Shown here one piece after another: positions 1 through 7,680 of a stretch of DNA of 64,000 bases. Under the pieces are notes generated by a model that did no database searches, was not told the DNA's origin, and saw nothing but the letters and a program-made list of their open reading frames with translations. Within the stretch, counting starts at the first letter, position 1. Each line of letters begins with the position of its first letter. The DNA comes from Methylocystis bryophila (GTDB lineage Bacteria; Pseudomonadota; Alphaproteobacteria; Rhizobiales; Beijerinckiaceae). The position numbers were made by a program, and so were the translations under genes. The stretch covers positions 3,918,501-3,982,500 of the forward strand of contig NZ_AP027149.1 of assembly GCF_027925445.1 (NCBI RefSeq), read 5' to 3'.

Positions 1-172
1 TTGTGCCGCCAGCGCCATAGGTCACCGAGACGAAGCGCGGATGCAGCGGCTCGAGACGCTTCACGCTGGCCCAGAGTTGCGTTTCCATCTCCGGGGTCTT
101 CGGCGGAAAGAATTCATAGGAGATGACGAATTCGCCCTTGGGCGAGAGCGGGTGGCGCGGTTCGATCGACAT
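1..172 (-). CDS. metF: Methylenetetrahydrofolate reductase, N-terminal part (runs off window)
   Basis: Reduces 5,10-methylene-THF to 5-methyl-THF, the methyl donor for methionine synthesis, in the cytoplasm. Only the first 57 residues are inside the window. They contain the family's N-terminal blocks: YEFFPPKT near residue 20 and FVSVTYGAGGT near residue 50. The ATG (172-170) shares one base with the stop codon of the upstream ArsR-methyltransferase gene (TGATG), so the two are very probably translationally coupled. A SAM/SAH-sensing ArsR protein next to metF is a known alphaproteobacterial arrangement; it suggests control of the methyl cycle. Confidence 0.9.
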   Translation of the reverse strand, partial: MSIEPRHPLSPKGEFVISYEFFPPKTPEMETQLWASVKRLEPLHPRFVSVTYGAGGT

Positions 173-1182
173 CAGACGGTCTCGACGGCTTTGGAAGAAA
201 CGATGTCGGTGACAATGCGCGGATCGCGAGCGACCCACAGCGACACGGTCAGTTTCGCGCCCTCGCGCGCATCGGGCTCGAGGTCACGGTGCGAAATCAT
301 CTCCAGCCCGGCGCGACCGACGAGGTCGGAAATCTCCTCATGCGAGAAGCCGAGGCGACGATGGGCGTGCTCGGTGCGCAGGCTCTCGTCGTTATGCGGA
401 GCGAAGTCGACGATGACGAGCCGGCCGCCCGGCGAGAGTATCCGCGCCGCCTCCTTGAGCGCGCGCGCCGGATCCTCGAGATAATGCAGCACTTGATGCA
501 TGACCGCGAGATCGCAGCTGTCGCGGGTCACGGGCAGCGCATAAAGGTCCCCCTGGCGCAACTGCACATTGCGCGCTCTGACCTCCTCCATGCGGCCGCG
601 CGCGACGGCGAGCATCGCCGAGGAAAGATCGACGCCGACGGCCCGATCGGCCTGCGGCGCGAGGAGCTCCAGCATGCGTCCGGCGCCCGCGCCGAGATCG
701 ACGAGCTGACGAATATGGCCCTCGCCGACGGCCTCCATGATCGCCGTCTCGACCCGCGATTCCGGGACATACATCGAGCGTATGTCGTCCCACTCGTCTG
801 CGTGCTCGGCGAAATAGCGCGCGGCGCTCTCGGCGCGCGCGGCGCGCGTCTCGGCAAGCCTTGCTGCGTCAGCGGCGAGAATCGGGTCCCTGGGATCGAC
901 CGAACCGAGAAGCTTTCGCGCCAGGGGGCCCGCCGACCCAGATTGGGCGAGTCGGAAAAAGGCCCAGGCGCCTTCGCGGCGGCGCTCGACGAGGGCCGCC
1001 TCGACGAGCAGCTTGAGATGGCGGGAGACGCGCGGCTGCGACTGGCCGAGGATGGCGACGATCTCGCTGACGGTGAGCTCGCTTTCGGCGAGCAGGAGCA
1101 GAAGGCGCAGCCGCGTCTCCTCCGCCGCGGCGTTCAGCGCGGCGAGGGCGGCGTCGAATTCCAGCAGGTCGGGATCGTTCAC
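172..1182 (-). CDS. ArsR-family regulator fused to a SAM-dependent methyltransferase domain
   Basis: Probable repressor that senses SAM or SAH and controls metF. In order it has an ArsR winged helix-turn-helix (about residues 10-85, with SQPRVSRHLKLL as recognition region) and a class I methyltransferase fold (about 145-300; glycine motif VDLGAGAGRMLELL, acidic turn GVDLS). I chose the GTG at 1182 (336 aa) because GGAG lies about 8 bases upstream. The frame is open to 1239, but the earlier ATGs have no good ribosome site and would place the start inside the palindrome at 1202-1217. It overlaps metF by one base. Whether the methyltransferase domain is catalytic or only a ligand sensor cannot be read from the sequence; related fusions are thought to act as sensors. 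Confidence 0.88.
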   Translation of the reverse strand: MNDPDLLEFDAALAALNAAAEETRLRLLLLLAESELTVSEIVAILGQSQPRVSRHLKLLVEAALVERRREGAWAFFRLAQSGSAGPLARKLLGSVDPRDPILAADAARLAETRAARAESAARYFAEHADEWDDIRSMYVPESRVETAIMEAVGEGHIRQLVDLGAGAGRMLELLAPQADRAVGVDLSSAMLAVARGRMEEVRARNVQLRQGDLYALPVTRDSCDLAVMHQVLHYLEDPARALKEAARILSPGGRLVIVDFAPHNDESLRTEHAHRRLGFSHEEISDLVGRAGLEMISHRDLEPDAREGAKLTVSLWVARDPRIVTDIVSSKAVETV

Positions 1183-1201
1183 GGCGCGCTCCAAATGAAA
1201 C

Positions 1202-1217
1202 ATAAAGATATCTATAT
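1202..1217. promoter_or_regulatory. Probable autoregulatory operator of the ArsR-metF unit
   Basis: ATAAAGATATCTATAT is a near-perfect dyad centred on AGATATCT, about 20 bp upstream of the chosen GTG start. AT-rich palindromes of this kind are typical ArsR-family operators. Assignment rests on symmetry and position only. Confidence 0.5.
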
Positions 1218-1484
1218 ACGTTGATTTTAAGAAAGGCAAGCGTGTGCCCGAGGAGCGACGCCGAAGGGAAAATGGCGTCCAAACCTGGGATTACATCGTA
1301 AGCAGCCCGATTCAGGCGCGAGCCTTGCCCGGCTTCAGACGCTCGTCGCTCTTCCCTGGGCTCGCCAGTCGATTCCGACGAGCCTTATCCGGTGGACCGC
1401 TCTGCTCAGACGTCTAAAGTTCCCGGGAGTCCCGGCCGCATTGCGCCGGGAAACGGGCGGCCGGCCAATCTCGAGGCTGACCTT

Positions 1485-1598
1485 AGAGCGCGATGCGAGA
1501 AAGTGGAAACTAGTTTCTCTCACAAGTCGCGCTCTAAATTTTTGAAACCGATCACATTTACTGCGTTCAGGCGATTCGGCCTGAACGCAGCGTGATCG
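1485..1598. repeat. RIME-like intergenic repeat, copy 1
   Basis: About 114 bp in two palindromic halves. The first starts AGAGCGCGATGCGAGAAAG and returns as GTCGCGCTCT. The second is CTGCGTTCAGGC...GCCTGAACGCAG followed by CGTGATC. The same two-part layout recurs at 36595-36708, 44420-44533 and 48147-48262. Bases 1218-1484 and 1599-1621 hold nothing else I can identify. Confidence 0.75.
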
Positions 1599-1621
1599 AG
1601 CCGCGGCGTTCTGCGGAGCCG

Positions 1622-2122
1622 CTAATCTTCATGATCGCCAGAATGCTCGCCCCAATGCCCCATATGCTCATGCTCGTGGCGCATATGATGCACGAGAATG
1701 ACGAGGCGGTGCTTTTGGGCGTCGTCCAGGCTTTCGTAGAGCGGCTTGGCCGCATCGGCGAGCTTGCCGAGATCTCCGCCTAAGATCTCCATTGTCTTTG
1801 CATGAAATTGAAGGCCTTCAATGAAGTTGCGATGGCCTTCCTGCTCCTTGAATTTCTCGTGCCATTCCGCCTTGCGAGCCGCTTTCGCCTTTGAAAATTC
1901 GCGGATGGCGGCCTCCACCGGCGGCCAGTTCTTTTCCTGCGCCGGCGTGAGCTTCAATCCGGCCTTCAGCGCGGCCACTCGGGCGTCCAGGAAGGCGCTC
2001 TTGTCCTCCTCCGATAGTTTCCAGCCGCCGTGCTCTTCCTCCGGGGCCGCGGTCGCCGCAGGGGGAAGCTGCGGCAGCAAGAGGGCCGCAGCCGTCAAAG
2101 CGATCGCCAGTCGCTTGTTCAT
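1622..2122 (-). CDS. Spy/CpxP-like periplasmic protein with LTXXQ motif
   Basis: A 166-aa secreted protein resembling the Spy/CpxP family of periplasmic chaperones and stress sensors. A signal peptide (residues 1-28, LAIALTAAALLLPQL core, AAPEE after cleavage) is followed by a charged helical body carrying the motif LKLTPAQEKNW near residue 60. The C-terminus is His-rich (HHMRHEHEHMGHWGEHSGDHE), which could bind metal. The ATG at 2122 has GGAG 8 bases upstream; the longer open frame to 2290 has no such site. Divergent from the SGNH cluster. The specific role (envelope stress, metal tolerance) is inferred from family only. Confidence 0.8.
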   Translation of the reverse strand: MNKRLAIALTAAALLLPQLPPAATAAPEEEHGGWKLSEEDKSAFLDARVAALKAGLKLTPAQEKNWPPVEAAIREFSKAKAARKAEWHEKFKEQEGHRNFIEGLQFHAKTMEILGGDLGKLADAAKPLYESLDDAQKHRLVILVHHMRHEHEHMGHWGEHSGDHED

Positions 2123-2433
2123 TTTCGAGTCTCCATCTTGGGGGTGCGGGCGCGAGGCCTGCCGGAAGCTGTAAATGGGCTCCGCCGTGAAGTCTTCCAG
2201 TTCGAGCGACGCCCCGCCTCCGCCGCTCTCGCGGCTCACCCTATTGCGTCGCACGCCACGCCCCTGACGACGATCCCGCTCTCGCCACAATGAAACTCCT
2301 CAAGGCCCCGTTTCAGTCAAATTTTGACCCGATAGCTTGCCGAAGAATCCCTTAAGCAAGGCGTAACCAGCCTTATGGAAGGCTTAACCTTTACAATCTA
2401 CAAACAAAATCAAGTCGACGACGAGGGGCTGCA
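2123..2433. other. Divergent intergenic region with small dyad
   Basis: Separates the Spy-like gene from the SGNH/MBOAT cluster and has no convincing ORF. It contains a perfect 6-bp inverted repeat, AGCCTT-ATGG-AAGGCT (2369-2384), about 50 bp upstream of the 2434 start, which could be an operator or leader hairpin for the acylation cluster. Confidence 0.35.
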
Positions 2434-3177
2434 ATGATTTCATTCAAAGACGCCGTCACGATTCCTAGGTCGATCCGCTCGCTCACCTTTAGCGCTTTGG
2501 GCGGATTGGCTGCGCTGCTTTGCTGCGCCTCTCAAAGCTACGCCTCGAAGGCCATCGTGATCGGCGACAGCATCGGGGTCGGCATATCGATGGCGGGACA
2601 TGTTCCCCGCCTGGCGCATAACAGCGTGACCATCCGCAGCGCCGACGCGCTCTCGCAGTTGAAGCGCGTGCCGCATGACTCGGTGGCGATCATCAGCCTT
2701 GGCACGAACGACGCCGTGGGCTCGATCAAGGGTGTGGAGAGCGGCATCGACAAGATCGTCGCCTTCGCGAAGAGCGAGGATCTGCACGTCGTGTGGGTCG
2801 GCCCGCCCTGCGTGCGCAAAGGCTGGAACAAGAACGTCGCCAAGCTCGACGAGATCCTGAAGACGCGCCTGGCCGGCAAGATTCCATACGTCAGCGCCGC
2901 CGATACTGCGCTCTGCGAAGGGGATCTCCGCGCCGGCGACGGGGTGCATTTCAACATGCGCGGCTATTCGATGCTCTGGGCGCGGGCGAGCGAAGCGGCT
3001 GGCGTCCCGATCGAGGCCGGCAAGGCGGATCAAGGGGACGATTCGGGGTCCAAGGGCTCGAAGCGAAAGCGGGCGCACGCGAAGAAGCGTCATGCGCCCC
3101 AGAAGGATCCCGCAGAACAGGCGGCGCTCGAGCCGGCCCCTGCGGGCGACGCGCATGCGGAAGTCGCCTCAAAGTAA
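2434..3177 (+). CDS. Secreted SGNH-type (GDSL) hydrolase/acyltransferase, first of the cluster
   Basis: A 247-aa exported SGNH-fold protein. A signal peptide ends near residue 38 (ASQSYA-SKA). The catalytic blocks are GDS with Ser46, GTND at 90-93, and DGVH with Asp169/His172. The last 45 residues form a Lys/Arg- then Ala/Pro-rich tail (KRKRAHAKKRHAP), absent from plain esterases. SGNH proteins beside MBOAT genes usually move or remove acetyl groups on exported polysaccharide (compare AlgJ/AlgX, PatB); substrate unknown here. GAGG lies upstream of the ATG. It is followed after 16 bp by another SGNH gene, so it probably opens an operon running to about 7.5 kb. Confidence 0.82.
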   Translation: MISFKDAVTIPRSIRSLTFSALGGLAALLCCASQSYASKAIVIGDSIGVGISMAGHVPRLAHNSVTIRSADALSQLKRVPHDSVAIISLGTNDAVGSIKGVESGIDKIVAFAKSEDLHVVWVGPPCVRKGWNKNVAKLDEILKTRLAGKIPYVSAADTALCEGDLRAGDGVHFNMRGYSMLWARASEAAGVPIEAGKADQGDDSGSKGSKRKRAHAKKRHAPQKDPAEQAALEPAPAGDAHAEVASK

Positions 3178-3193
3178 TCGCGGCGGAGCTTTG

Positions 3194-3997
3194 ATGATGT
3201 TTTCGATCCTCCCGCCCACGCGTCGCGGCCTTCTGCGTCGCGGACTGCAACTTTCCTGCGGGGCCGCCGCGACTCTCTTGGCGGCGCCAAGCTTCGGCCA
3301 AGAGGCCACGAAGGGCGAAATCCGCATCGCCTGCGTCGGCGACTCGATGATCGACGGCGTATGGGGCGGCCTTCTCAGGCTCGTCTCGAAAGAGGCGTGC
3401 CTGAAGCCGCGCATCAAGCTCGGCCGCTACGGCGAGAATGGAACCGGATTGACGCGCCCCGACCGCTACAGCTGGCCTGAGGCGATGACCGATATCTTCG
3501 CCGAGTTCAAGCCGGATCTCATTCTCGTGTCGATGGGGCTCAACGATCGCCAGGGCGTCGTGAATCCCAAGACCAACACGCGCGTGGTCTTCGGCGCGAA
3601 GGATTGGAGCCAGGCCTATGAGGCGGAGGTCTCGGCCTTCTTGAGCAAGGCCTCCACTGCGCCGGCTGGGCTCATCTGGCTCGGCATCCCTGTCTTGAGG
3701 GATCAAGCCGCGCAGGCCGAGTCGACTGAGATCAACCACATCTATGCGCATGCGATCGCCGCCCTCAATAATAAGAAAGCGGTGTTCGTCGACGCCTGGC
3801 GCCAGGATGGTTCTAAGGGAGATGTTTTCCAGGCCTACGCCCCGGATGCGAGCGGCTCGAAAGTACAAATCCGAACTCAGGATGGCGTTCATTTCACCCC
3901 GGCCGGATACGACATGATCTCCGCCTATTTGTTGCCAAAAATAATTGCTCAACTCAGCGCCAATGGCATCGAAGTCGCGTATCCCTGTCCAAGCTGA
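3194..3997 (+). CDS. Secreted SGNH hydrolase, DUF459-like
   Basis: A 267-aa protein with an N-terminal twin-arginine-like signal (TRRGLLRRGLQLS then a hydrophobic stretch to about residue 35), so it may be exported folded by Tat. SGNH blocks: VGDSMIDG with Ser51, the GLND block (SMGLNDRQG), and DGVHFTPAGYD near the C-terminus, so the triad looks intact. The layout resembles DUF459-type SGNH proteins. The ATG at 3194 has GGAG about 7 bases upstream; the open frame extends to 3092 inside the previous gene but that part looks non-native. Stops 10 bp before the next SGNH gene. Probable role: acyl transfer to or from a periplasmic glycan. Confidence 0.82.
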   Translation: MMFSILPPTRRGLLRRGLQLSCGAAATLLAAPSFGQEATKGEIRIACVGDSMIDGVWGGLLRLVSKEACLKPRIKLGRYGENGTGLTRPDRYSWPEAMTDIFAEFKPDLILVSMGLNDRQGVVNPKTNTRVVFGAKDWSQAYEAEVSAFLSKASTAPAGLIWLGIPVLRDQAAQAESTEINHIYAHAIAALNNKKAVFVDAWRQDGSKGDVFQAYAPDASGSKVQIRTQDGVHFTPAGYDMISAYLLPKIIAQLSANGIEVAYPCPS

Positions 3998-4007
3998 GGA
4001 CGAAACG

Positions 4008-5783
4008 ATGAAGACGAGAGTCCCGGCTACGACGAAATCCCTCATTCTTCTCGGGTCGTCGCTCGCCTTATGCGCGGGCGCCGCAGGATTTTTCCTGCCC
4101 CGCTCGGCCGACGGCGCCATCGCGCCAGCGCAGAAGAACCTGTCGCAAGCCGTACGGGACGAAGTCGACAATGTTATCTTCGGCTCGGCGGTGCTTCATG
4201 CTTCCTTGCGCCTGGCGGCCGAGAACCGCCGTTTGGGCCTGGGAGAGAGGGATTTGGCGCCCACATCCCGAAAGGAAGCCGCCGAGACGTCGCCGAGCGA
4301 CAGCGCCAATATCGCCGACGCGCCGGAGGAAGCCGATGATTTCGCGCAGCTCGGTCAAGACGCGTCTGAGGCCTTCGCCGTGGCGAGCAATGACGTCAAG
4401 GGGATCGCGCCGCCCAAGAAGCGGGGCGGTCTGACGATCTTGCAGATCGGCGACAGCCACACCGCGGCCGATTATTTTACCGGCGAGATCCGACGCCTTT
4501 TGCAAAGGCGGTTTGGCAACGGCGGTCCAGGATATCTTGAAATCGGCCGGCCGCATCCGGGCGTGCGCAGCGCGATCGTGAACGTCGCCGTGAGCTCGGG
4601 CTGGGGCTATTCCGCTCTGCAAAAATCCGAAGATTCCGCGCGTTATCATCTATCGGGCTTCGACGCGCAAACCCGGCGCGCCGGCGAAACGCTCAAATTC
4701 ACGCCCGCCGAGCCCGCCGCTTATGACAGCATCGAGATTCAGACCCTGTCGGGCCCGGAGCACGGCGACATCGAGGTTTCGATCAACGATCAGCCGCCGA
4801 CGCGCTACAGCCTGAAGAGCGACGAGGACGGGCGGCAGCTGTTCACGATCCGCCCGAACAAGGCGGGGAACACGCTGCAGAAGCTGCAGATCAAGACGGT
4901 GAACGACCGGCCCGTGACGATTTCCGGCGTCGGCGTCTTCAATCGCCGCAGCGGCGTCTCCTACAGCAATGTGGGCTTCCCCGGAGCGACGATCGACATC
5001 GTCAACAAATATGACGGGGAGATGCTAGAGCAGGAGCTCAAGAGCCTCGCTCCGCAGATTGTCGTCCTCGCCTTCGGAACGAATGAAGGATTCAACGACA
5101 ACCTCGACCTCGAGCGTTATCGCAGCCACTATCGCTCGGTCATCCAGAAGATCCGCGCGGCCTCGCCCGGCACGCGCATCGTCTTGGTCGGGCCCCCGCA
5201 GGCCAATCGCGTTCCCGCCGGCTGCCTGAAGCCTGGGGCTTGCGGAGAGAAGACGGCCGAGAAGCCCGCGACGACCGCGCCGGCCCCGGTCGATGCGCAG
5301 ACCCTCGCCGCCGTCGCCGACAAGCCTTCGCCGAAGCCCGAAGGCGCGACCGCCGATAAGCCCGCGGACAAGCCGCAAGCGCCGGCGGCAGAGAAAAATT
5401 CGCAGGCGCCGGCTGCAGAGAAAAATTCAGCCGAGGCGCCCGCCGTCGATAAGAACAAGACCGCCGAGGCGCCCGCCGACAAGAAAAAGCTGGCCAAGGC
5501 TCAGAATTGTCCCTTCCCGACCCCGCCGCGCCTCGACCCGGTGCGCGAGGCGCAGAAGGAGCTCGCGAAGCAGGAGCAGGTCGCCTTCTGGGATTGGGCG
5601 AGCATCATGCCGCAGAGCTGCGGTCCGCAGAAATGGGCGTCGGCGAACCCGCGTCTCATGGCTGCCGATCACGTGCACTTCACGCCGGAGGGCTACCGGA
5701 TCGGCGCCCGCGCCTTCACGACCTTCCTGATGCCCGTCATCAATCAGCTCAGGTATCGGAAATATGCTCTTTCCAACAATTGA
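4008..5783 (+). CDS. Large exported SGNH protein with Ala/Pro/Lys-rich repeat insert
   Basis: A 591-aa protein. An N-terminal signal or anchor (residues 8-35) and an acidic linker are followed by an SGNH domain with IGDSHTAADYF (Ser150), a middle beta-rich segment (about 210-310), the block LAFGTNEGFND, and the terminal DHVHFTPEGY. A low-complexity insert of about 90 residues (nt 5240-5510) with units such as KPADKPQAPAAEKNS sits between the third and last SGNH blocks. The GDSH form and size recall polysaccharide O-acetylation proteins rather than simple lipases. The ATG follows the previous stop by 10 bp; the last 20 bases overlap the MBOAT gene, which suggests coupled translation and a joint job with it. 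Confidence 0.8.
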   Translation: MKTRVPATTKSLILLGSSLALCAGAAGFFLPRSADGAIAPAQKNLSQAVRDEVDNVIFGSAVLHASLRLAAENRRLGLGERDLAPTSRKEAAETSPSDSANIADAPEEADDFAQLGQDASEAFAVASNDVKGIAPPKKRGGLTILQIGDSHTAADYFTGEIRRLLQRRFGNGGPGYLEIGRPHPGVRSAIVNVAVSSGWGYSALQKSEDSARYHLSGFDAQTRRAGETLKFTPAEPAAYDSIEIQTLSGPEHGDIEVSINDQPPTRYSLKSDEDGRQLFTIRPNKAGNTLQKLQIKTVNDRPVTISGVGVFNRRSGVSYSNVGFPGATIDIVNKYDGEMLEQELKSLAPQIVVLAFGTNEGFNDNLDLERYRSHYRSVIQKIRAASPGTRIVLVGPPQANRVPAGCLKPGACGEKTAEKPATTAPAPVDAQTLAAVADKPSPKPEGATADKPADKPQAPAAEKNSQAPAAEKNSAEAPAVDKNKTAEAPADKKKLAKAQNCPFPTPPRLDPVREAQKELAKQEQVAFWDWASIMPQSCGPQKWASANPRLMAADHVHFTPEGYRIGARAFTTFLMPVINQLRYRKYALSNN

Positions 5784-7182
5784 CTTCCTCCTTTTCTTCG
5801 CGGTCGTTTTCCCAATCACCTGGTTGCTGAACGATAAAAACACGCTGAAAAAGGCGTTTCTGGTCCTCGTCAGCTACGCATTCTACGCCTCTTGGAATTG
5901 GCGTTTCGCCTTCCTGCTCTTCTTTTCGTCGACGGGAAACTATCTCGCCTGCCGACTGCTTTCGGCGACGACCTCCCCCTCGCGGCGCAGCCTGATCACC
6001 GCCGCAGCCGTAACGCTCAACCTGCTCGCGCTCGCCTATTTTAAATATTTCGATTTCCTCGCCGCCGAGCTCATGAATGCGGCGGGCTTCCTCGGATTCA
6101 ATTTGGAGATCAACGCGACAGAAGTCCCTCTCCCGGTCGCTATCTCCTTCCTGACCTTTCACGGCATTTCCTATGTTCTCGACGTGTCGCGCAAAAAGGT
6201 CGACGCGTCGAAGTCGCTGCTCGACGTCGTCCTCTACATGGCCTTCTTCCCGCATCTCGTCGCCGGCCCCATCGTGCGCGCGGCGGATTTCCTGGGCCAG
6301 CTGTCAAAAAAGTCCGACCCCGAGCACATCGATATTGCGAATAGCCTCTTTCTGATCCTCGGCGGCCTCGTCAAGAAGGTCGTCATCGCGAGCCACATTG
6401 CGACCTTGTTCGTGGACCCCGTCTTCGTCAATCCGTCGGACTTCGGGCGACTCGACCTGATCCTCGCCGCCTATGGCTACGCCATCGTCATTTACTGCGA
6501 CTTCAGCGCCTACACGGACATCGCCATCGGCGTCGCGAATCTCTTGGGCTATCAATTCCCCCAGAACTTCAATCAACCCTATCGCGCGACAAGCCTGCGC
6601 GACTTCTGGCGCCGTTGGCACATGAGCCTCTCCTCCTGGCTGCGCGATTATCTCTACATCCCGATGGGCGGCGACCGCGGCGGGCGATGGGCCACCTATC
6701 GCAATCTGATGGTCACCATGCTGCTCGGCGGCCTGTGGCATGGCGCCGGCACGCAGTTCATCATCTGGGGCGGTCTGCACGGCTTCTGGCTGGCGCTCGA
6801 ACGATTCTTGAAGGAAACATTCGGCTTCGACAGCTCGAAAGGCCCTCTCGCCATTCGCTTGCTCGGTTGGTTCGTGACTTTTCAAGTCGTCTGCGCCGCC
6901 TGGATCTTCTTCCGCTGCCCGACGTCTTCCGCGGCGTTTGACTATTTCGGATTGATCCTGCGTGATTCGGGGGGGCCCGTGACGGCGACGCCTTTCGTCA
7001 TCATCTTGATGCTGCTCGGCTTCGCTACGCAATTGACACGGCCGCAAAGTTACGAAACCTTGGTTCGCTGGTACGCGGACGCTTCTCTGTCGATCAAGGT
7101 CGCGGTTCCGAGCCTCACCATCCTGTGCGTCGGAATTTTTGGGCCGAAGGGCGTCGCTCCATTTATCTACTTCCAGTTTTGA
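5764..7182 (+). CDS. MBOAT family membrane-bound O-acyltransferase (AlgI-like)
   Basis: A 472-aa polytopic inner-membrane protein. It carries the AlgI-type signature FWRRWHMSLSSWLRDYLYIPMGG (about residues 280-302, only the family hallmark is quoted by key parts: FWRRWH and YIPMGG) and the invariant MBOAT histidine in GGLWHGAGTQF (His326). AlgI-like proteins pass acetyl groups from a cytoplasmic donor across the membrane to periplasmic SGNH partners, which acylate alginate, peptidoglycan or other glycans. Four SGNH proteins surround it here. It overlaps the preceding gene by 20 bp. The polymer substrate is unknown; no glycosyltransferase lies in this window to hint at it. Confidence 0.93.
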   Translation: MLFPTIDFLLFFAVVFPITWLLNDKNTLKKAFLVLVSYAFYASWNWRFAFLLFFSSTGNYLACRLLSATTSPSRRSLITAAAVTLNLLALAYFKYFDFLAAELMNAAGFLGFNLEINATEVPLPVAISFLTFHGISYVLDVSRKKVDASKSLLDVVLYMAFFPHLVAGPIVRAADFLGQLSKKSDPEHIDIANSLFLILGGLVKKVVIASHIATLFVDPVFVNPSDFGRLDLILAAYGYAIVIYCDFSAYTDIAIGVANLLGYQFPQNFNQPYRATSLRDFWRRWHMSLSSWLRDYLYIPMGGDRGGRWATYRNLMVTMLLGGLWHGAGTQFIIWGGLHGFWLALERFLKETFGFDSSKGPLAIRLLGWFVTFQVVCAAWIFFRCPTSSAAFDYFGLILRDSGGPVTATPFVIILMLLGFATQLTRPQSYETLVRWYADASLSIKVAVPSLTILCVGIFGPKGVAPFIYFQF

Positions 7183-7210
7183 CCCCGAATGAGGACGAGG
7201 CGGCGCCAAT

Positions 7211-7549
7211 ATGACGGACGAAAGCGAGATCTGGCCAACGGGCGTCCATTCCAGCGCCCCGTCCGAGAGGTTTGCCGCGTTCTCGTTCGCGCGCCTAAAA
7301 CTTTCGCGTCCGGCGCAAGTCGCCGTCGTCGTCTATGCGACGATGCTTGTCCTGCTCCTCGCCAACCCGCGGGCTTTGGTGGATTGGATCGCCGATCTCC
7401 CGCAAAATGCGATCACGGAGACGGCGCGATCCGCGGCAGAGAAAATTGCCGAGGTTTCCTCGAGGCTGGGGCTTTCCGAGCCCTATGGAGCGGCGCGCGA
7501 GGCTTTCTTGAGATCCGGCTGGATCAAGCGTGACAGAGGCCAGCGCTAG
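7211..7549 (+). CDS. Small single-pass membrane protein of the acylation cluster
   Basis: A 112-aa protein I do not recognise. The N-terminal half is polar (about 1-32); one hydrophobic helix (about 34-52, VAVVVYATMLVLLLAN) is followed by an amphipathic region ending Lys/Arg-rich. It starts 28 bp after the MBOAT stop with a GA-rich ribosome site. Its place suggests an accessory or scaffold subunit of the acyltransferase, comparable in position, not sequence, to small membrane partners in other MBOAT operons. Confidence 0.65.
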   Translation: MTDESEIWPTGVHSSAPSERFAAFSFARLKLSRPAQVAVVVYATMLVLLLANPRALVDWIADLPQNAITETARSAAEKIAEVSSRLGLSEPYGAAREAFLRSGWIKRDRGQR

Positions 7550-7680
7550 GGCATGTCAGGGCAATCTGCGAATTTGGCCAGAACGATCCGAGTTGGCTAA
7601 GGCAAGACCATGCAGGCCCACGAATCCCTTCAATCCTACCGCTCGATCAGCCCAGGATCCAATCGCGTCTTCGGTTTGAC

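Noticed and set aside
289..1224. 311-aa plus-strand frame opposite the ArsR-methyltransferase gene
   Set aside because: Antisense shadow; composition is Arg/Ala-rich with no motif, while the minus strand has clear HTH and SAM-binding motifs.
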